Source of the DNA: Cavia porcellus
Taxonomy: Eukaryota > Chordata > Mammalia > Rodentia > Caviidae
Length of the DNA: 64,000 nucleotides
Assembly (NCBI RefSeq): GCF_034190915.1
Contig: NW_026947507.1
Coordinates: 30,184,001 to 30,248,000 of the forward strand
Reading direction: 5' to 3'
Of this stretch, positions 23,954-36,839 are shown piece after piece. The first letter of the stretch is position 1; every line of letters begins with the position of its first letter. A program made the translations under genes and the position numbers. The notes below the pieces were generated by a model, which had not been told where the DNA came from, did no database searches, and saw only the letters and a list, made by a program, of their open reading frames with translations.

Positions 23954-24054
23954 CTACATCATTTCAGCACCGGGCTCTTCCTCAGAACCGTTTTTCTTCT
24001 TTATAAACTCTTTTCTTTTCTTTTTCTTTTCCTTTATTTGTTCTTCTTCTTCTT
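23954..24054 (-). CDS. SMIM31: SMIM31 terminal coding exon (charged cytosolic-type tail)
   Basis: This exon is too short for ORF listing and was found by looking for the missing C-terminus. On the minus strand a pyrimidine-rich tract and 'ttattacag' precede the exon start at 24054. Completing the split codon from the first exon gives five consecutive Glu, then a Lys-rich run (KEKKKKRKEF), then KKKNGSEEE, ending in MM and a TAG stop at 23956-23954. The KKKN-x-SEEE block and the Glu/Lys composition match the human C-terminal half as I recall it. The two exons total 213 nt, i.e. 70 residues plus stop, against 71 residues recalled for human. The last residues differ from human. The exon starts inside a (GAA)n run with tandem AG acceptors. 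Confidence 0.85.
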
Positions 24055-24949
24055 CTGTAATAAAAAAATCAGAGAAAAGGAGTTAGGCATTTGGAAAAAG
24101 CAGAAATTAATTCTGGTTATGAAAAAATTTGGGTACTCAATATGGTAGCTTTCCCCATTGGCCAGAAAAGAGATTACACATAGGGAAAGAGAAAAGAGCA
24201 AAGAGTGAAGAAATTGACCACTAGAAAAATACAGCTGAATAGTCACTTCTTCCTATATAGTGTTTCTATTCAATACCACAAAACTAAAGACCCTCCACTT
24301 TGCAAGGTGTGACCTGTCTGAAATATTTCAACATTTAGATTGGTATTAAAAATAACTGTGTGCAAAACATCCAAGCCAAACCAAACTAAAACAAACAAAA
24401 ACAAAACAAAAGAAAACATCCCTGCTATCTATAAAGACAAAGGAGGCTGCAGGGGGCTGGGTGTGTGAGAGTTCTGGGGGCCACTATGAAAGGACTTGGA
24501 TCCATAAACTGAAAATCTGGTCCAGTGGTCCATTAGTCTGTGTCCGGTGCTTGAACCTACCATGTGAGCTATTGAAATGGCAATCATTTAGGTGCCAGTT
24601 GGCATTTCTTGGGAGAACAAAGTTAAAGGTCCTTTACATATAATTAGGATTGTTCTCCAAGGCTGCAAGAAGTGGAAGCCCATGCATTGCACAGGCAGGG
24701 GAACCAGAGATGGGGCTGGGGAAGGAACAAGGTGGATGTGTCAGATGAGAGTCAGATTATCTTTCCTCCTTACCACCAGTGCCATGTCTCATAAGCCATT
24801 TTATTTCTCTGGTTCTTTTCTAAACTTTTTAGAGGGATGGTATTGGTCAAGCTCTGAAGTACCTAATGCCTTTGAAATTCTACTGCTCTTCATTTTGATG
24901 GCTCATACATCCATTTACGTCATTTACTACTGATGGCATTTCTTTTTCA

Positions 24950-25120
24950 GTATTGGGGATCAAACCCAGGGTTGCTCTACCACTGAGCTACATCTTCAAG
25001 CCGTTTTTATTTGGTATTTTATTTGGTAAGTTGCCTAGGCTCACCTTGAGCTTGCAATCCTCCTGCTTCAGCCTCAGAAGTGGCTGCAGTTACAGATGTG
25101 GGCTGTCATACTGAACTAAC
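24950..25120 (-). mobile_element. ID-B1 composite SINE, antisense
   Basis: 'ggggatcaaacccagggttg' and 'ctaccactgagctacatctt' (ID), then 'aatcctcctgcttcagcctc' (B1). Confidence 0.7.
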
Positions 25121-25127
25121 ATCATGT

Positions 25128-25306
25128 ACTTTTGTTGTTGTTTGTTTGGTATTTTTTTTGGTTTTAATGAGACGGGGTCTCCCTATGTAGTTCAGGCTGC
25201 TCTTGAACTCACTATATACCCCACACTGGCCTCAAACTCATGGCAGTCCTCCTGCCTCAGCCTCTTAAGAGCTGGGATTACAGGTGTGTGCCACCACACC
25301 TGGCTA
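25128..25306 (-). mobile_element. B1 SINE, full length
   Basis: 'gagacggggtctccctatgt', 'gggattacaggtgtgtgcca'. Confidence 0.85.
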
Positions 25307-25476
25307 GTAGGTTTCTTTGATCTAACTCAAGAAAAGGTTTTGGGAAAAAAATTTTGTAGGTAGTGATTGGACAGTAGTAGTTAATTGATTTGAAATATTT
25401 TTCTACCAGTACCACTTTTAAGGAATTAATTTCTATGCCTGTATTTCCCTTTTATAACTAGAAATTCTAATATTTT

Positions 25477-25622
25477 CTTTCTTTCTTTCTATAGGTTTTT
25501 GCTATGCAGTTCAGGATGGTATGAACTCACTTTGTAGCCCAGGTTGGCCTCAAACTCACAGCGATCTTGATTTCTCAGCCTCCCACATGCTGTGATTACA
25601 CGCATGTACCACCATGATGAGC
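25477..25622 (-). mobile_element. B1 SINE
   Basis: 'ttgctatgcagttcaggatg', 'cactttgtagcccaggttgg'. Confidence 0.8.
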
Positions 25623-25804
25623 TATTTTTTATTTTTAATACATAGGAATATACACATAAAATATTTGGGTAAAATGCTAGTTATGTTTGTAAATATTGCT
25701 ATTTAGTAAAAGTACCAATTCCAGGCAGCAAAACTAGCAATTGTATTCAACTAACAATTTATTTCTGAATCATTTATTACAAGGTATCGAAAACATGCTT
25801 TAAT

Positions 25805-25950
25805 CCAGGTGTGGTGCCACACACCTGTAATCTCTTGAGGTAGGAGACTGCCATGAATCCAAGGACAGCCTGGACTACACAGAGTATTCAAAATCAGCGT
25901 GGACCACACAGTGAGACCCTAGCTCAAAAAAACCAAAACAAACAAACAAC
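25805..25950 (+). mobile_element. B1 SINE, internally shortened
   Basis: 'ccaggtgtggtgccacacac', 'cagtgagaccctagctcaaa', A-rich tail. Confidence 0.7.
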
Positions 25951-27426
25951 TAAAAAAATATTCTTTCAAATTAAGACAATAGTTGACAATATTTGGTTCA
26001 ATGATCTTGGTGATATTTGTATTAGTCTCAGTAAAAGAAAGACATTGAAAGGACATCTGAAAACCATTTTGCACACCTAAATCTTCATCAAAATATAAGA
26101 CTGAGGATGGTAGGTAGAGTTTTTGAAAAAGATTGAACCAAAGGACTGAATATAAGATCTAGGCTGAAAATAGTATTATAGTTGTAAAAAACTGACCCAC
26201 AGCACATGCCCCAAGATATGGCAAATGCTTTTCCAAATGTGTTTTACAAAATGTGTCTACATCCAAAAAACAGGGCTATGTTTAAAGACATTCCATAAAA
26301 AACTGACTTCTTCAGACATTAAGAGATTAGAACAGAACAGGATGAAAAACATACCTGTGTTGTGGGGCAGATGAGCATGCACCATGCTCACATAAAACAT
26401 GTTTTCTAACAAGACAGGGATTTGGGGGTCAAAGTGAAGGAAGCTGGCATTTCCATCATCTGCGCATTCTGGCTCAGGACGTGGGATTCCGCTGTCAAGG
26501 AGGGAAGCGCTCAGGGGACACGGGGCCTGCCCTGGTTTGAGCCATTAGCTTTTCAAAGTCAGCCCAGTGCATAGCTTTAACTTTAAAAGAAGTAAAATAA
26601 GAGAAACAGGAAGACACACGAAGAAAGGTGAAAGCAAGTGGGACAGTAAGTAGAAAGGAAAAGAGAAGAACAGACAAATAAGAGAAATGACATGTCGGTC
26701 CCCTGGAAACTGCATTTCCTTCTTCAGCACCAAGATGCTACAAAAATCATGGTACAGCGCTTGGAATCTCCCGTAGTGCTGTCTAGAGGGTGGTAATATG
26801 AATTCTGTAAGAAACTGGAGTTTCTTACAAATGCCAACTTCTTATTTTTTTAAATGGCTATTAGCATTATTTCATAAAACTGAGCTATAACTGAAAACTA
26901 TTAAGTACAGCCACGTATCTCTGAGCATAGGATTTAGCATCACTTGGTGTCACCTTTCCCTGAATTGCTGTCCTCTGCAGTTTCTGAGGATGTCCTTTGG
27001 TTTGTACAAAGGTGTGCTGGTGCACCCACAACCTCATAGCCCCGCTCGGGAAGCTCCTGTGCCCTGTAACATCCGCTTGCATTCTGAGGCATGTTTGGGT
27101 GATGCAGGCTCTGTGCCTCTGGGCCCAATGTGCAGAGCAGTGGCAAAACTCTTGGAGAGATGGCAGGACTCAGCCCAGCTTCACCAGTTTGTATTCTCTA
27201 CTGGGCAAACCTTGCCACTAGTTTTTAGGCATGGAAGAAGCACAACTTCAGTAGCTGAAGTACAAATGAATTTTCTGGGTAACTGGTCTTAAGTATGCCG
27301 GGAGAAAGCACTATGAAGTATATATTTGAAATATGAAATGTATATTTAAGCTAACATATGTCTTCACCAGTGAGCATATATTAATCTCTGTTTTTTCTTT
27401 CTTTGTTTTCCAAAGAAATAATTCAG

Positions 27427-27430
<4 letters not shown>

Positions 27431-27471
<41 letters not shown>
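27431..27471. repeat. (TG)n microsatellite
   Basis: About 20 uninterrupted TG units abutting a B1. Confidence 0.95.
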
Positions 27472-27474
<3 letters not shown>

Positions 27475-27602
27475 GAAACAGGATCTCACTGTATCACTCA
27501 GGCTGGCCTCAAACTCGTTATGTGGTCTAGGTGGGGCTGCGATCCTCCTGCCTCAGCTTCTGGAGTTCTGGGATTACACACAGGTGCCACCTTGCCCAAC
27601 TC
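27472..27602 (-). mobile_element. B1 SINE
   Basis: 'ttgaaacaggatctcactgt', 'gatcctcctgcctcagcttc'. Confidence 0.8.
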
Positions 27603-28439
27603 TAATTTAGACAATTGATGGCAGAATTTTAACTACCCGTAAGGAAATGTAGTTGTTTATGTTTGAGGGGAAGAGGGCTTTGATGTTCTCTTTTGCCTGT
27701 AATATGAGCTAAGCCCTGCAAGAGTTCCAGGGAGCAGTTGGACTGGCATTTGTAGTATCTGCTAGGAGTTTAAACAATCACCCATTACATAAAACTGGAG
27801 CCACACTGGCTAGAGCTGCTCACAGGTGGAGTTGGTTTACTGAGCAAATAGTTTAGCAAACATCTTTCAACTAGGATTAAGTTTCTGGGAAAAAGTGTTG
27901 TAAAAATAAACTTGATTACTTTCCTAAAATCTGTAAAGTTGATTTTTTCCTTAAGGTTGTAATTTGTAGTTGCAAATTTGATTTTGGCTTATTCTATATA
28001 CTTTTATAAGAATGCTTGGACCAGACTGTCTCAGATGGGAAACCATTGTTTATGTGGTCTTTAGGGAAACCACTATTCCTCATAATCCCTGGTTCTTACT
28101 ATCCTCAAATTGAGGGTTGGAATGGTATTTAGGAAGCCCAGATGATCTGTGCATCTGAAGCTGTGACTCTTAATAACTGACTCTAAATAGTATTCTGTTT
28201 CTGCCTTTACACAAAAGTGTCTTAGTCTTACAATTCTCAAATCATACGTTTCTTTTTTGTTCTAGAGGCACCTACAGCAGGAGCGAAGGTTATGTAAACA
28301 TGCATTGTTTAACTGAGCATAGGAGCTGTATCTCAAGATGATGTCTATAACAAAGCAAATATATTAATGACTGTATCAGTGACTCCTTGGGTAAGTATTC
28401 CACAGTTCCCTAACTGTGATGGTTGAGTGTACCATCTTA

Positions 28440-28540
28440 TTCGGTCCTCAGCCTGGACAGGGTGAGGGGTGAGGGTAAGACCAGTTACCCATTTTATAGA
28501 GCAGGAGATGCAGGCTTCCAGACCTTTGACAGTGGGCCTT
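28440..28540 (+). mobile_element. Possible MIR fragment
   Basis: 'ttacccattttatagagcag' followed by 'gagatgcagg' resembles the MIR core. Weak. Confidence 0.3.
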
Positions 28541-29435
28541 AAAATTCAGAATTAGTTAATAAAGTTTTAAAAAATGACATATAAGCCAATCAAAATGGCT
28601 AAAGAAACGCATTTGTGAGTGACTTTTTCAAGTGATTTTTAACTGCTCCTGTTCTGGAGAAATTTTCCTTCTCTTAATAAATGTTCCAAGACTTTTTGGT
28701 GCTGCTTAAACGCTGACACATAGGTCAACAGACTAAAGGACTCAGAAATCAATACACATGTGCACAGCCAACTGTTTTTTGATGAGGGTGCCAAGAATAT
28801 ACAACCAAGAAAGTCTCTTCTCTGAGTGGCTCCTGGAAAACTGGAGACGCACAGGCAGAAGAGTGAAACTAGATCCAATCTCTCACTGTATGCAAAAGAC
28901 AACTTAGAATGGATCAAAAATCTAAATATAAAATGTGAAACTACAAAGTTTCTAGGAAAAAACACAAGGGAAATCTTTCAAGACATTGGTATAGGTAAAG
29001 ATTGTTTTGGATACGATCCCCCAAGTACATCCAACAAAGGTAAAAATAGACAAAGGGATTATATCAAACTAAGTAATTTTGCAATGAGAAGGAAAAAACT
29101 ACACGATGAAGCAATCAATAGGGAGAAAACATTTGCTATGTTCAACAAATAAAAGATTAATACATAACTAGAATGTATAAGGCACTCAAATAACTCAAGA
29201 GGAAATAACAAAATAATCCAATTAAAAAGGGTAAACGGCCTGAATAGAAAACTTTCAAAAGAAGACATACAAATAGACAAAAAGTACGTGAGGAAAACCA
29301 AAAAAGGTTCATGAGAAAATCTTCAAAATTATTAGTTACTGGGATAATGCAAATCAAATCCACAGCGAGATGTCACTTTACTCCAGTAAGAAAGTTTGGT
29401 AAGAAAAGTTATTACCAAAAAGACAAATTATTTTT

Positions 29436-29545
29436 TTATCTTTTTTTTTTTTTTAACTTTTTTTTTATTGGTACCGGGGATCGAACTCACGACTGCCTGC
29501 TTGCAAGGCAGGTGCTTATGCCACTGAGCTAAATCCCCTGACAAA
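29436..29545 (-). mobile_element. ID-like SINE inserted in L1
   Basis: Poly-T, 'attggtaccggggatcgaac', 'tatgccactgagctaaatcc': nearly intact. Confidence 0.85.
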
Positions 29546-29633
29546 GAAACTATAACAAACTGGAGAATCTGAAGATGGGGAGAAGAGGGAACTTGTGCAC
29601 ACTCCTGGCAGAAATGTTGGTTAGTGATGTTTA

Positions 29634-29780
29634 GTGGGGCTGGCAGTGGCACAGAGCCTGCCTAGCACACATGAGGCTCTGGGTTCAGTCCCCAGTAGTG
29701 CAAGCACAACAGAATACCACACAACACAACACCACACAATGCAACAACACACAACACAACACCACTACCCCATGCAGCAC
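29634..29780 (+). mobile_element. ID-like SINE with (ACACA)n tail
   Basis: 'gtggggctggcagtggcaca', 'ttcagtccccagtagtg', then a degenerate ACAAC repeat. Confidence 0.65.
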
Positions 29781-30550
29781 AACCTCATCAGCCTTTATAG
29801 AAAAGTTTGGGGTTGCCTTAAAAACTGAAAACAGAACTAACATATGATCTGGCAATCGTATTAGTGGATATACAGCCAAAGGTAATAAAAGAGCAAAGAG
29901 TTACCTATTTATTGTAGCATTATTCACAATAGCTAAGACATGGAATCCACAGACATCTTTCAGCAGATGAAGGTATAAAGAAAACGTGATAGATACACAA
30001 CGGACTATTATTCAGCCAATGGACTATTATTCAGCCATAACATATATACATAACAAATGACAAAATAACGTTTTGTTATTTGCGTTAAAGTGGACCGAAC
30101 TGGATGTCATCTAAAGAAATAAGCCAGGCACAGAAAAATGAAAACTGAATGCTTTCATTCATTTGTGGAAACTAAAAACTTCATCTAGTAGAAGAAAATG
30201 AAATAGTGGTCACTAGAGACAGAAAAAGGGTGAGAGAAAAGAGACAGAAGTTAGATAAGGGGTACCAAAATACAGCTGGATTGGAAGAATTATTTCTGGT
30301 GTTTTAGCAAGTAGTAGGGTAACAATAGTGTATAGCAATATATGATAGATTTTGGAATAACTAGAAAAGAAGATTCTTAAGATTCCCAACACACGGAAAT
30401 GATAAATATTTGAGGAGACAGAAATTCTCATGATCTTGACTTGATCGCGCTGCGTACCTGAATCAGATTCTCATTCTGCACTCTGTAGAAATATGTATGG
30501 TCATTACGTGTCAACTAGAGAAAGACCGTTTGTGCTGCTGAGGGAATTCA

Positions 30551-30602
30551 AATCAAACCGAACCAAACCGAACCAAAACAAACCAAACCACACTAAACCA
30601 AC
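30551..30602. repeat. (AACCA/G)n simple repeat
   Basis: Imperfect pentamer array 'aaaccgaaccaaaccgaacc'. Confidence 0.7.
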
Positions 30603-32033
30603 AAAAAATAAAAAACCCAACAGACAAACTCGTAGGAGCAGCTGATGATAGTGCAGATTATTTTCTTTTGTTTATGGCTACTAATCTTTGCTGGTCCAAA
30701 CACAAAGCCTCCCTGAGGACTTTACTTCTGTGTCACTCCTCGAGCCCACCCATCTGGCGAGTCCCAGCAGATACTCTACACTGGATTTGGTCTGACCCCC
30801 AGGTGCACAAGTAGCATGCAGAATTTCCAGGGTGAGCTTTGCTCATTTGCATCTCCACACTCAAGAGAGTGAACCATTTGTGTGCCGCACCATCCCAGCA
30901 TCTTTTGTCTTCTCTTCCGCAAGAATAAACAAAGTATATTCTTCAACTTAGAGCTGGAGTCCTGTTGAGGTGAGATTTATTCCTGTATTGCCGAATTCCA
31001 CCTGTTTGTGGTAGTCTTGATTGATCTCAAAGTTTTCTCACACGCTGTTTAGCTCAGTGGCCTATTCTAATACCAGGAGCTAATGGCAGCTACAATCACC
31101 CCTAAACTGCTGTTTGCTTAGGAGTTTGGGCAGAGGGTGAGCCGAGCCCTGGTCCCTGGCCTGTGACTGAAGGCTGGGTGGTCTTCGGAGCGGGCTGGGA
31201 ATGTCCTTTGTCCTCTGGCCATATATTTGACCTCTCCCCAGGGAGTGGTGAGAAAGTCTGGATGTTGTCACCAGGTCTATATTATTCGTCTCATTTCCCA
31301 GCGGGAAATGTTGGTCCTGCGACCAACTCTCCTCAGAGTTAGCTCCCCTTCAAGTTTTACTTGGTGTTTTTGCAGATGGGGTCTGGGCCAGGGGATTTAC
31401 TGTGCCCTGGCTAAGGAGGATAATGCCTGGACTCCGTGTCATTTCCCAGTGATGAGAGCTGTATTTTTAGAGTGAATTTAGACTTTTTATGTCAGAAAGA
31501 GAGCGACGCCTGTCTCTTTCATTTCCCGAGGTTTTTCTATAAAAGCGCGTACAGGGAAGTCTGTGGAAACGGAGTGAGATGTTCAGACAAAAATTATGTT
31601 ATTTCACTAAGATATATTTTTTCTAAAAAATATAAAGAACATATTGTTTTCTATATTAGAAGGTTTTATCTTAAAAATAAGATATTAAATACATTCATTT
31701 AATTAAAATGAGTATAAGAAATCTATCATAATATCTTTAAAAATGATGTTGTATTTACATACATCCATGCATATTTATAGACAAAGGACTTCTGCTGAAA
31801 TTTTGTGGTGCTGCTTGTATATTTTATTGTTGTTTCTGTGGCAGAAACTTGCATGAGTATTCAGAACTTTATCACAAAAGCCTGAGTTAGTATTCTTTTT
31901 AAGCTTATACATCTCATCTATAACATTTATTTTATATTGCTCTAGAGACAAAGTAGTGTTTATAAAATTTACATAGAGTTAAACAGACTTTTTAGGTGGC
32001 TAGGTCCATGACTTATTTACTTGTTTTTTTTCA

Positions 32034-32224
32034 TACTAAGGATTAAACCAAGGGCCTTGGGCCTGAGAGGCAAGCAGCTCTGCAGTTGAACTATGTCACC
32101 CCTTTTTTAAATTCACTTTGAGACAGGCTCTTGCTGTGTTGCCCAGGGTGGCCTTGAACTTGAGATCCCCCTCACTCAGCCTCCTGAGTAGCAGAAGTAC
32201 TGTTATGCGCCACCATGCCTGGCT
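32034..32224 (-). mobile_element. ID-B1 composite SINE, antisense
   Basis: 'aggattaaaccaagggcctt' (ID) and 'tgttgcccagggtggccttg' (B1). Confidence 0.65.
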
Positions 32225-32999
32225 AGGTCCATGATTTTTGACAAATGGATAGACGACTAGACAACTGTCAGCACCAGTATCAAGATACAGGGTGGACCTG
32301 CAGTCAGAAGTGCTCTTGTGCTACCTTGTGCTTAAACCTTATTCCCACACTTTTTGTTTGGCAACACCTGTTCAATTGTTGCTGAACAGCTAGAAAGAAA
32401 GAACCCTAGAGATTAAAAGGTTCTTTCTTTTCTAGAACGTTGCGCACATGGAATCACTCAGGCTGTAATCTTCTGTGTTTTGGCATCTTGTGCGTAGTAC
32501 AGTGATCCTTAAGTTGTAAAAACTTCATGTTGGCATCTAGCAGCATCTCGAAGAGTTTAGGAGAGTCAGCCTCAAGTGCACAAGGCAGCTTCTCGCTGAG
32601 GAGGGTTTCCTGGCTTCCAGTGCCGTGGGGGCTGAGAAGCACTAAGTGAGACCTCACAGTTGGCGGTCATTCATACTCCTGTGTGCATCCATCATTCGTT
32701 CCTTTTCTGTTGCTTATTAGGATCCCACTGCATGAATGTACTTTACTTTGCTTATCTATTTACCTATAATTGTGCTATAGGACATGTGGGTGGTTTACAG
32801 TCTTTGGCCATTATGAATAAAGGTGTAAACACTTGTGTGCAAGTTTTGGGTGAATACTAATTCAGAGTTTGCTTGGTCATATGGTAGGGATAGCTTTTAC
32901 TTTTGTAAGGGATTCCAAGCTACCTTTCAGAGGGACTCTACTCTGTACCATTCCCACTCCCCGATGTTTGGCAGCAGTTGGTATTGTGTATGCTTTAAA

Positions 33000-33008
<9 letters not shown>

Positions 33009-33030
<22 letters not shown>
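33009..33030. repeat. (TA)n microsatellite
   Basis: About eleven TA units. Confidence 0.9.
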
Positions 33031-33076
33031 CATGATATATATGAATATGATTTTTATTATATATACGTATTTGATA

Positions 33077-33235
33077 TCTGATCCTGGGAACCAAACCCAG
33101 AGCCTTTGCACTGAACTACTTCCCTATACCCTTTTATTTTCAGAGAGGATCTCAGCAAGTTACTAATTTTCCAGGCTTGGGATCCTCCTGCCTCAGCTTC
33201 CCTGGATTATAGGTGTCCAGCCTGTCCAGCTAGTA
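33077..33235 (-). mobile_element. ID-B1 composite SINE, antisense
   Basis: 'tcctgggaaccaaacccaga' (ID) and 'tcctcctgcctcagcttccc' (B1). Confidence 0.6.
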
Positions 33236-34099
33236 TATATGTATTTAAATTTAATTATTTTAATAGATGTGTAGTGGTATCTCATTGTAGTCTTAGCTTT
33301 GTCTGTTTTCGTTAGCTTTTAGAATTTGAGCATTTAATACACATTTCCTGGGATTTCACAGATAGTATTACCTAAGTGAAGGTACCGACGCGCCCGTAGA
33401 TTTTCACTGTTCTTCCTCACCATAGACCACCAATCCCTTCACAGCTCTATTCTGAGACTCGGCTTCCCAGTGTTGCCGCATTGCTCCAGCCCTTTCTCTG
33501 GGACACACCGGGCCCAGGTCCCCACTTCGTCCCGTTTTGAGAAAAGAAGGTGGAGAAGGGATCCACATGAGAAATACCATTAAGGGGTTAGTGGAAGAGC
33601 TGCTTGCATTGTTCACAGCCCCCTGGGAAGAGGGGAAGTGCTCTGGGGTCCCTGGGAGCAGCATGGTGCCTGGTGGGAAATTAGTTCCACAGAGGTCACC
33701 TGGGAGCAACAGGGAAAACTGTTTTCCTGGATCCACTGGCTGGCTGTTGCAATTACTTCCCAGAAAGTGTGTGGGGAAACTAATGTATTACCAGCTTTCA
33801 CAATATTCTGTGTGCTTTCCTTTAGCAGCCTGTTATTCGGGGGGTTGAAATCCTTTAAAATTACAACTCTGTTAATTCTGTCATATCACTGCACAGGTGT
33901 GTGAGGAGTCTTGCTACACAGAGGCTGCTTTGATTTATCTACAACACACTCCAAACTTCTCTGCTGAAGTGGCCAGCTGCAGCCCTGTCTCATTCAGTTA
34001 AGTTCCTGGCTTTCATTCAGGCCAGGGAACAAGAGAGGACCATCTTAGTCCCGTTTATGGCCATGCTTTACTTCAGTTTGGACAATTCTGTTCATAAGA

Positions 34100-34180
34100 A
34101 GCCAGATATATAGCTCAGTGGCCAGTGCCTGCTTGGCAAGTGCGAGGTGCTGAGTTTGATTCCTAGTGTCAAAAACATTT
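34100..34180 (+). mobile_element. ID-like SINE
   Basis: 'ccagatatatagctcagtgg', 'tgagtttgattcctagtgtc'. Confidence 0.7.
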
Positions 34181-34332
34181 TTTTTTATTCATAAAGAAAA
34201 AGACTCTTTAATTCAATGAAAACTGAACACATGGTAGAAACCCATCTTAAAGATAGGCACAATAATAGAGAATCTGCAAATTCGCCAGCAATGACAATTT
34301 GGTCTTTTTGCTAATAGACTTTACTCTCACTT

Positions 34333-34446
34333 TTTGTATTTGTTTTATGAGACAGAGTCTTGCTGTGTAGCCCAGACTGGCCTCGATCTCGTGCTGACCC
34401 TCCTGCCTCAGCCTTCCAGCTGCTAGGATTATAGGTGTCCGGCTTT
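34333..34446 (-). mobile_element. B1 SINE
   Basis: 'tatgagacagagtcttgctg', 'gtagcccagactggcctcga'. Confidence 0.75.
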
Positions 34447-36334
34447 TCCTTACTTTTATGAAGTGAATGCAGAGGCTTCCAATGTGGGAGCCGGACACCA
34501 TAGCAGGTTGCTTCCAACAATTCAACAGGAGCCTTTGGTGCCTGTGGCCGGCACTGCGGACGACCTGGTGCAGCATTACCTGTGTGTGCCCAGCAGTTCA
34601 CCCACATGGGATAGGATGACCAGGGCAGAACAAAATGCAAACCTGCCTGTGTGTACCAGAGGACCCAAATGACGCCATCTTCTTTTAGTTCTCTTAGGTC
34701 ACGCTGCTTCAGTGACACTCGTCCTAGTGCTGAATTTCCCTGGTAGCAAAAGACACTTACGTGCCATTAAAAGGGATTACAAACACAGCTTTAAAGGTAA
34801 AGAAGCCGTTGGTTGAAAACTAATGGTAGTTGGAGTGTATATTTCCTTTGCACAATTTGGTCTCCATATTATTTTACATTTTCTCCAGGGCAGGAACTCA
34901 CTTTCGACTCACAAAGCGACTCAGCCTGCGTCTGTTTTCTTCAAGAACATCTGAATGTGTGTATAAAATCACATCCCTGCCTTGACCTCTGGTCTTCTTC
35001 CCGCTCATCTCCCAGCACACGACGCTCGTGACCTAGGATAAAACTGTGGCTGTTAGTCTTCAGCCACCTGTGCCCCTTCCCTGGACTGGTCTTGTCCTCT
35101 GGTCTCCACAGAGGGGAGGTCAGCCCTCCCCCTTCCTCTGAGCACCCCATGCTCAGTGACCACTGCCTATTCTCACACTCTCCACTTACTTTTCGTGCGG
35201 CGTCCAGTTGTAGAGCAGGGTCGATTGTCTCTAGCATCACCTCCCAGCTCTGGGAAAGTTAGTCCGTTCTCTGCATGTGATTTTCTATAGTTTGTCTTTA
35301 TCGTTGAAACTGTCTGCTTGATGTCCTGAGACTCCAAATGCCCATTTTCCCTAAAAACAGTTAAAAATCTATTTCTCACTAACCAGAAACAACTGTGGAC
35401 ATAATACTCGGTTTCCTTGATTCTAAGCTTGCATGGTCTAAAGAAGTAACAGGTGGCAGGTGTGTTCTACTGCCCAACTTTGATCCATGTATAAAAATTC
35501 ACCTTTTCCACAGCTGAGGTCTCATCCATGGCACTGCTCAGTGGGGATGGAGAGTCCTGGGAGATGGCTCCAGTGGAGTAAAGCCTGTCCTCCTCAGAGG
35601 GAGAGGAATTCCTTCTCATCTGGTCAGTATGGAAAGAGTCTGTGTTCACTGGAATGTGCAGGACTCTCGCTTTGTGAATATCTAATAACTGTGGTCAGGG
35701 TAGTGAGGCCATCAGTCTGCCGTGCACGGTGGCCAGATGTTTCGTGGTCGCTGCAGAGGAACTGAGTGATCCCTAGAGAGGGTGAGGCAGAGCTGTGACT
35801 GTGCAACACTGTTCTTTGTTCACTGTTGCTGTGTTGCTGTTGTTTCAAAGAGACAGCCGCCAAATTCTAGCACTTATGCATATGTCTGCAACAAAAACCA
35901 AATTATTCTTTTTTGCTACTTAGCACATCTTTGCAGGTCAAAAGGTGCATCTTTTACTCCCTTGAATTGCTAGAATGTCCTCTACAGTTGGGTAGCAGCT
36001 GTGAAGCGACACTTGGTGTCACATATACCAGGTGAAACCAAACCAAGCCAAACAAAAAGGCAAAAAGGAAAAACAGAACTCATATTCCCCAACAAAAGCA
36101 AAAGTAGTTTATAAAGCACCAGCGAAGTGAGAGTTATTTTAACAAACTCTAAACAAGTTGAATAAATGCGTGTAGGGCAAATGTCAAAAGTGCATTTGGT
36201 TGACATTGGTAAACAGATGACCCCGGTGGCGTCCACTCTAACTACTGTGACTAGCAGGGTATAGCATAAACCAAGCCATCTGAACCAGAGCAACAAAATA
36301 CCAATAAAGAAACGTGTACAGCAGGTAGGGGTGT

Positions 36335-36490
36335 TTTGTGTTTTTTTTGGGTTGGGGGTCTCACTGTGCAGTTCAGGCTGGCTTTCAACTCACTGTGCCC
36401 CTCAGGCTGACCTCAGACTTGTGGTGGTGTCCTCCCGCTTCAGTATCCTGAGTGCTGAGATTACAGGTGTATGCCACCATGCCTCGCTAC
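36335..36490 (-). mobile_element. B1 SINE
   Basis: 'gttcaggctggctttcaact', 'tgctgagattacaggtgtat'. Confidence 0.8.
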
Positions 36491-36529
36491 AGAGGGTAGT
36501 TTTGTGTTTTAAATAATATGAACATATTT

Positions 36530-36600
36530 TAATGCTCACAACAGTTCTGCGTGGGTAATGTATTATCTTTACTAATTTATAAATGAATATAAGTTACTTA
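36530..36600 (+). mobile_element. Possible MIR fragment
   Basis: 'aatgctcacaacagttctgc' and 'gggtaatgtattatcttta' resemble MIR. Confidence 0.35.
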
Positions 36601-36839
36601 AGTGAATAAAAAGCAGGGTGGGGATTCTGAGCCTTCTCCCTCCTTACACATGTATTATAAATATTATTTTCCACTGACCCTTCCATCTGGTCTGTCCAGG
36701 TAGAAAACATTTTGGGGCTATTAGGTCACATTGATACTGTTGTACTAAAGCAACTGGGCTATCTGGGTGAATTCCTAGCAGACGTAAGGGTCTGCAGGCT
36801 GACTCTAGCCTTCCAGGGCCGCTTAGAACAGGTCCTGAT

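Larger units (their letters stand above)
28700..30440 (+). mobile_element. Old L1 3' fragment (end of ORF2 and 3' UTR)
   Basis: Recognisable mammalian L1 ORF2 C-terminal and 3' sequence: 'caactgttttttgatgaggg', 'actattattcagccataaca', 'aaataagccaggcacagaaa'. It is broken by stops and carries two ID insertions (29436-29545 and 29634-29780). Confidence 0.8.
32225..33345 (-). mobile_element. Old L1 3' fragment, antisense
   Basis: 'ttggccattatgaataaagg', 'cttggtcatatggtaggg' and 'gtagtggtatctcattgtag' match the antisense of old mammalian L1 3' ends. It is interrupted by the SINE at 33077. Confidence 0.7.
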
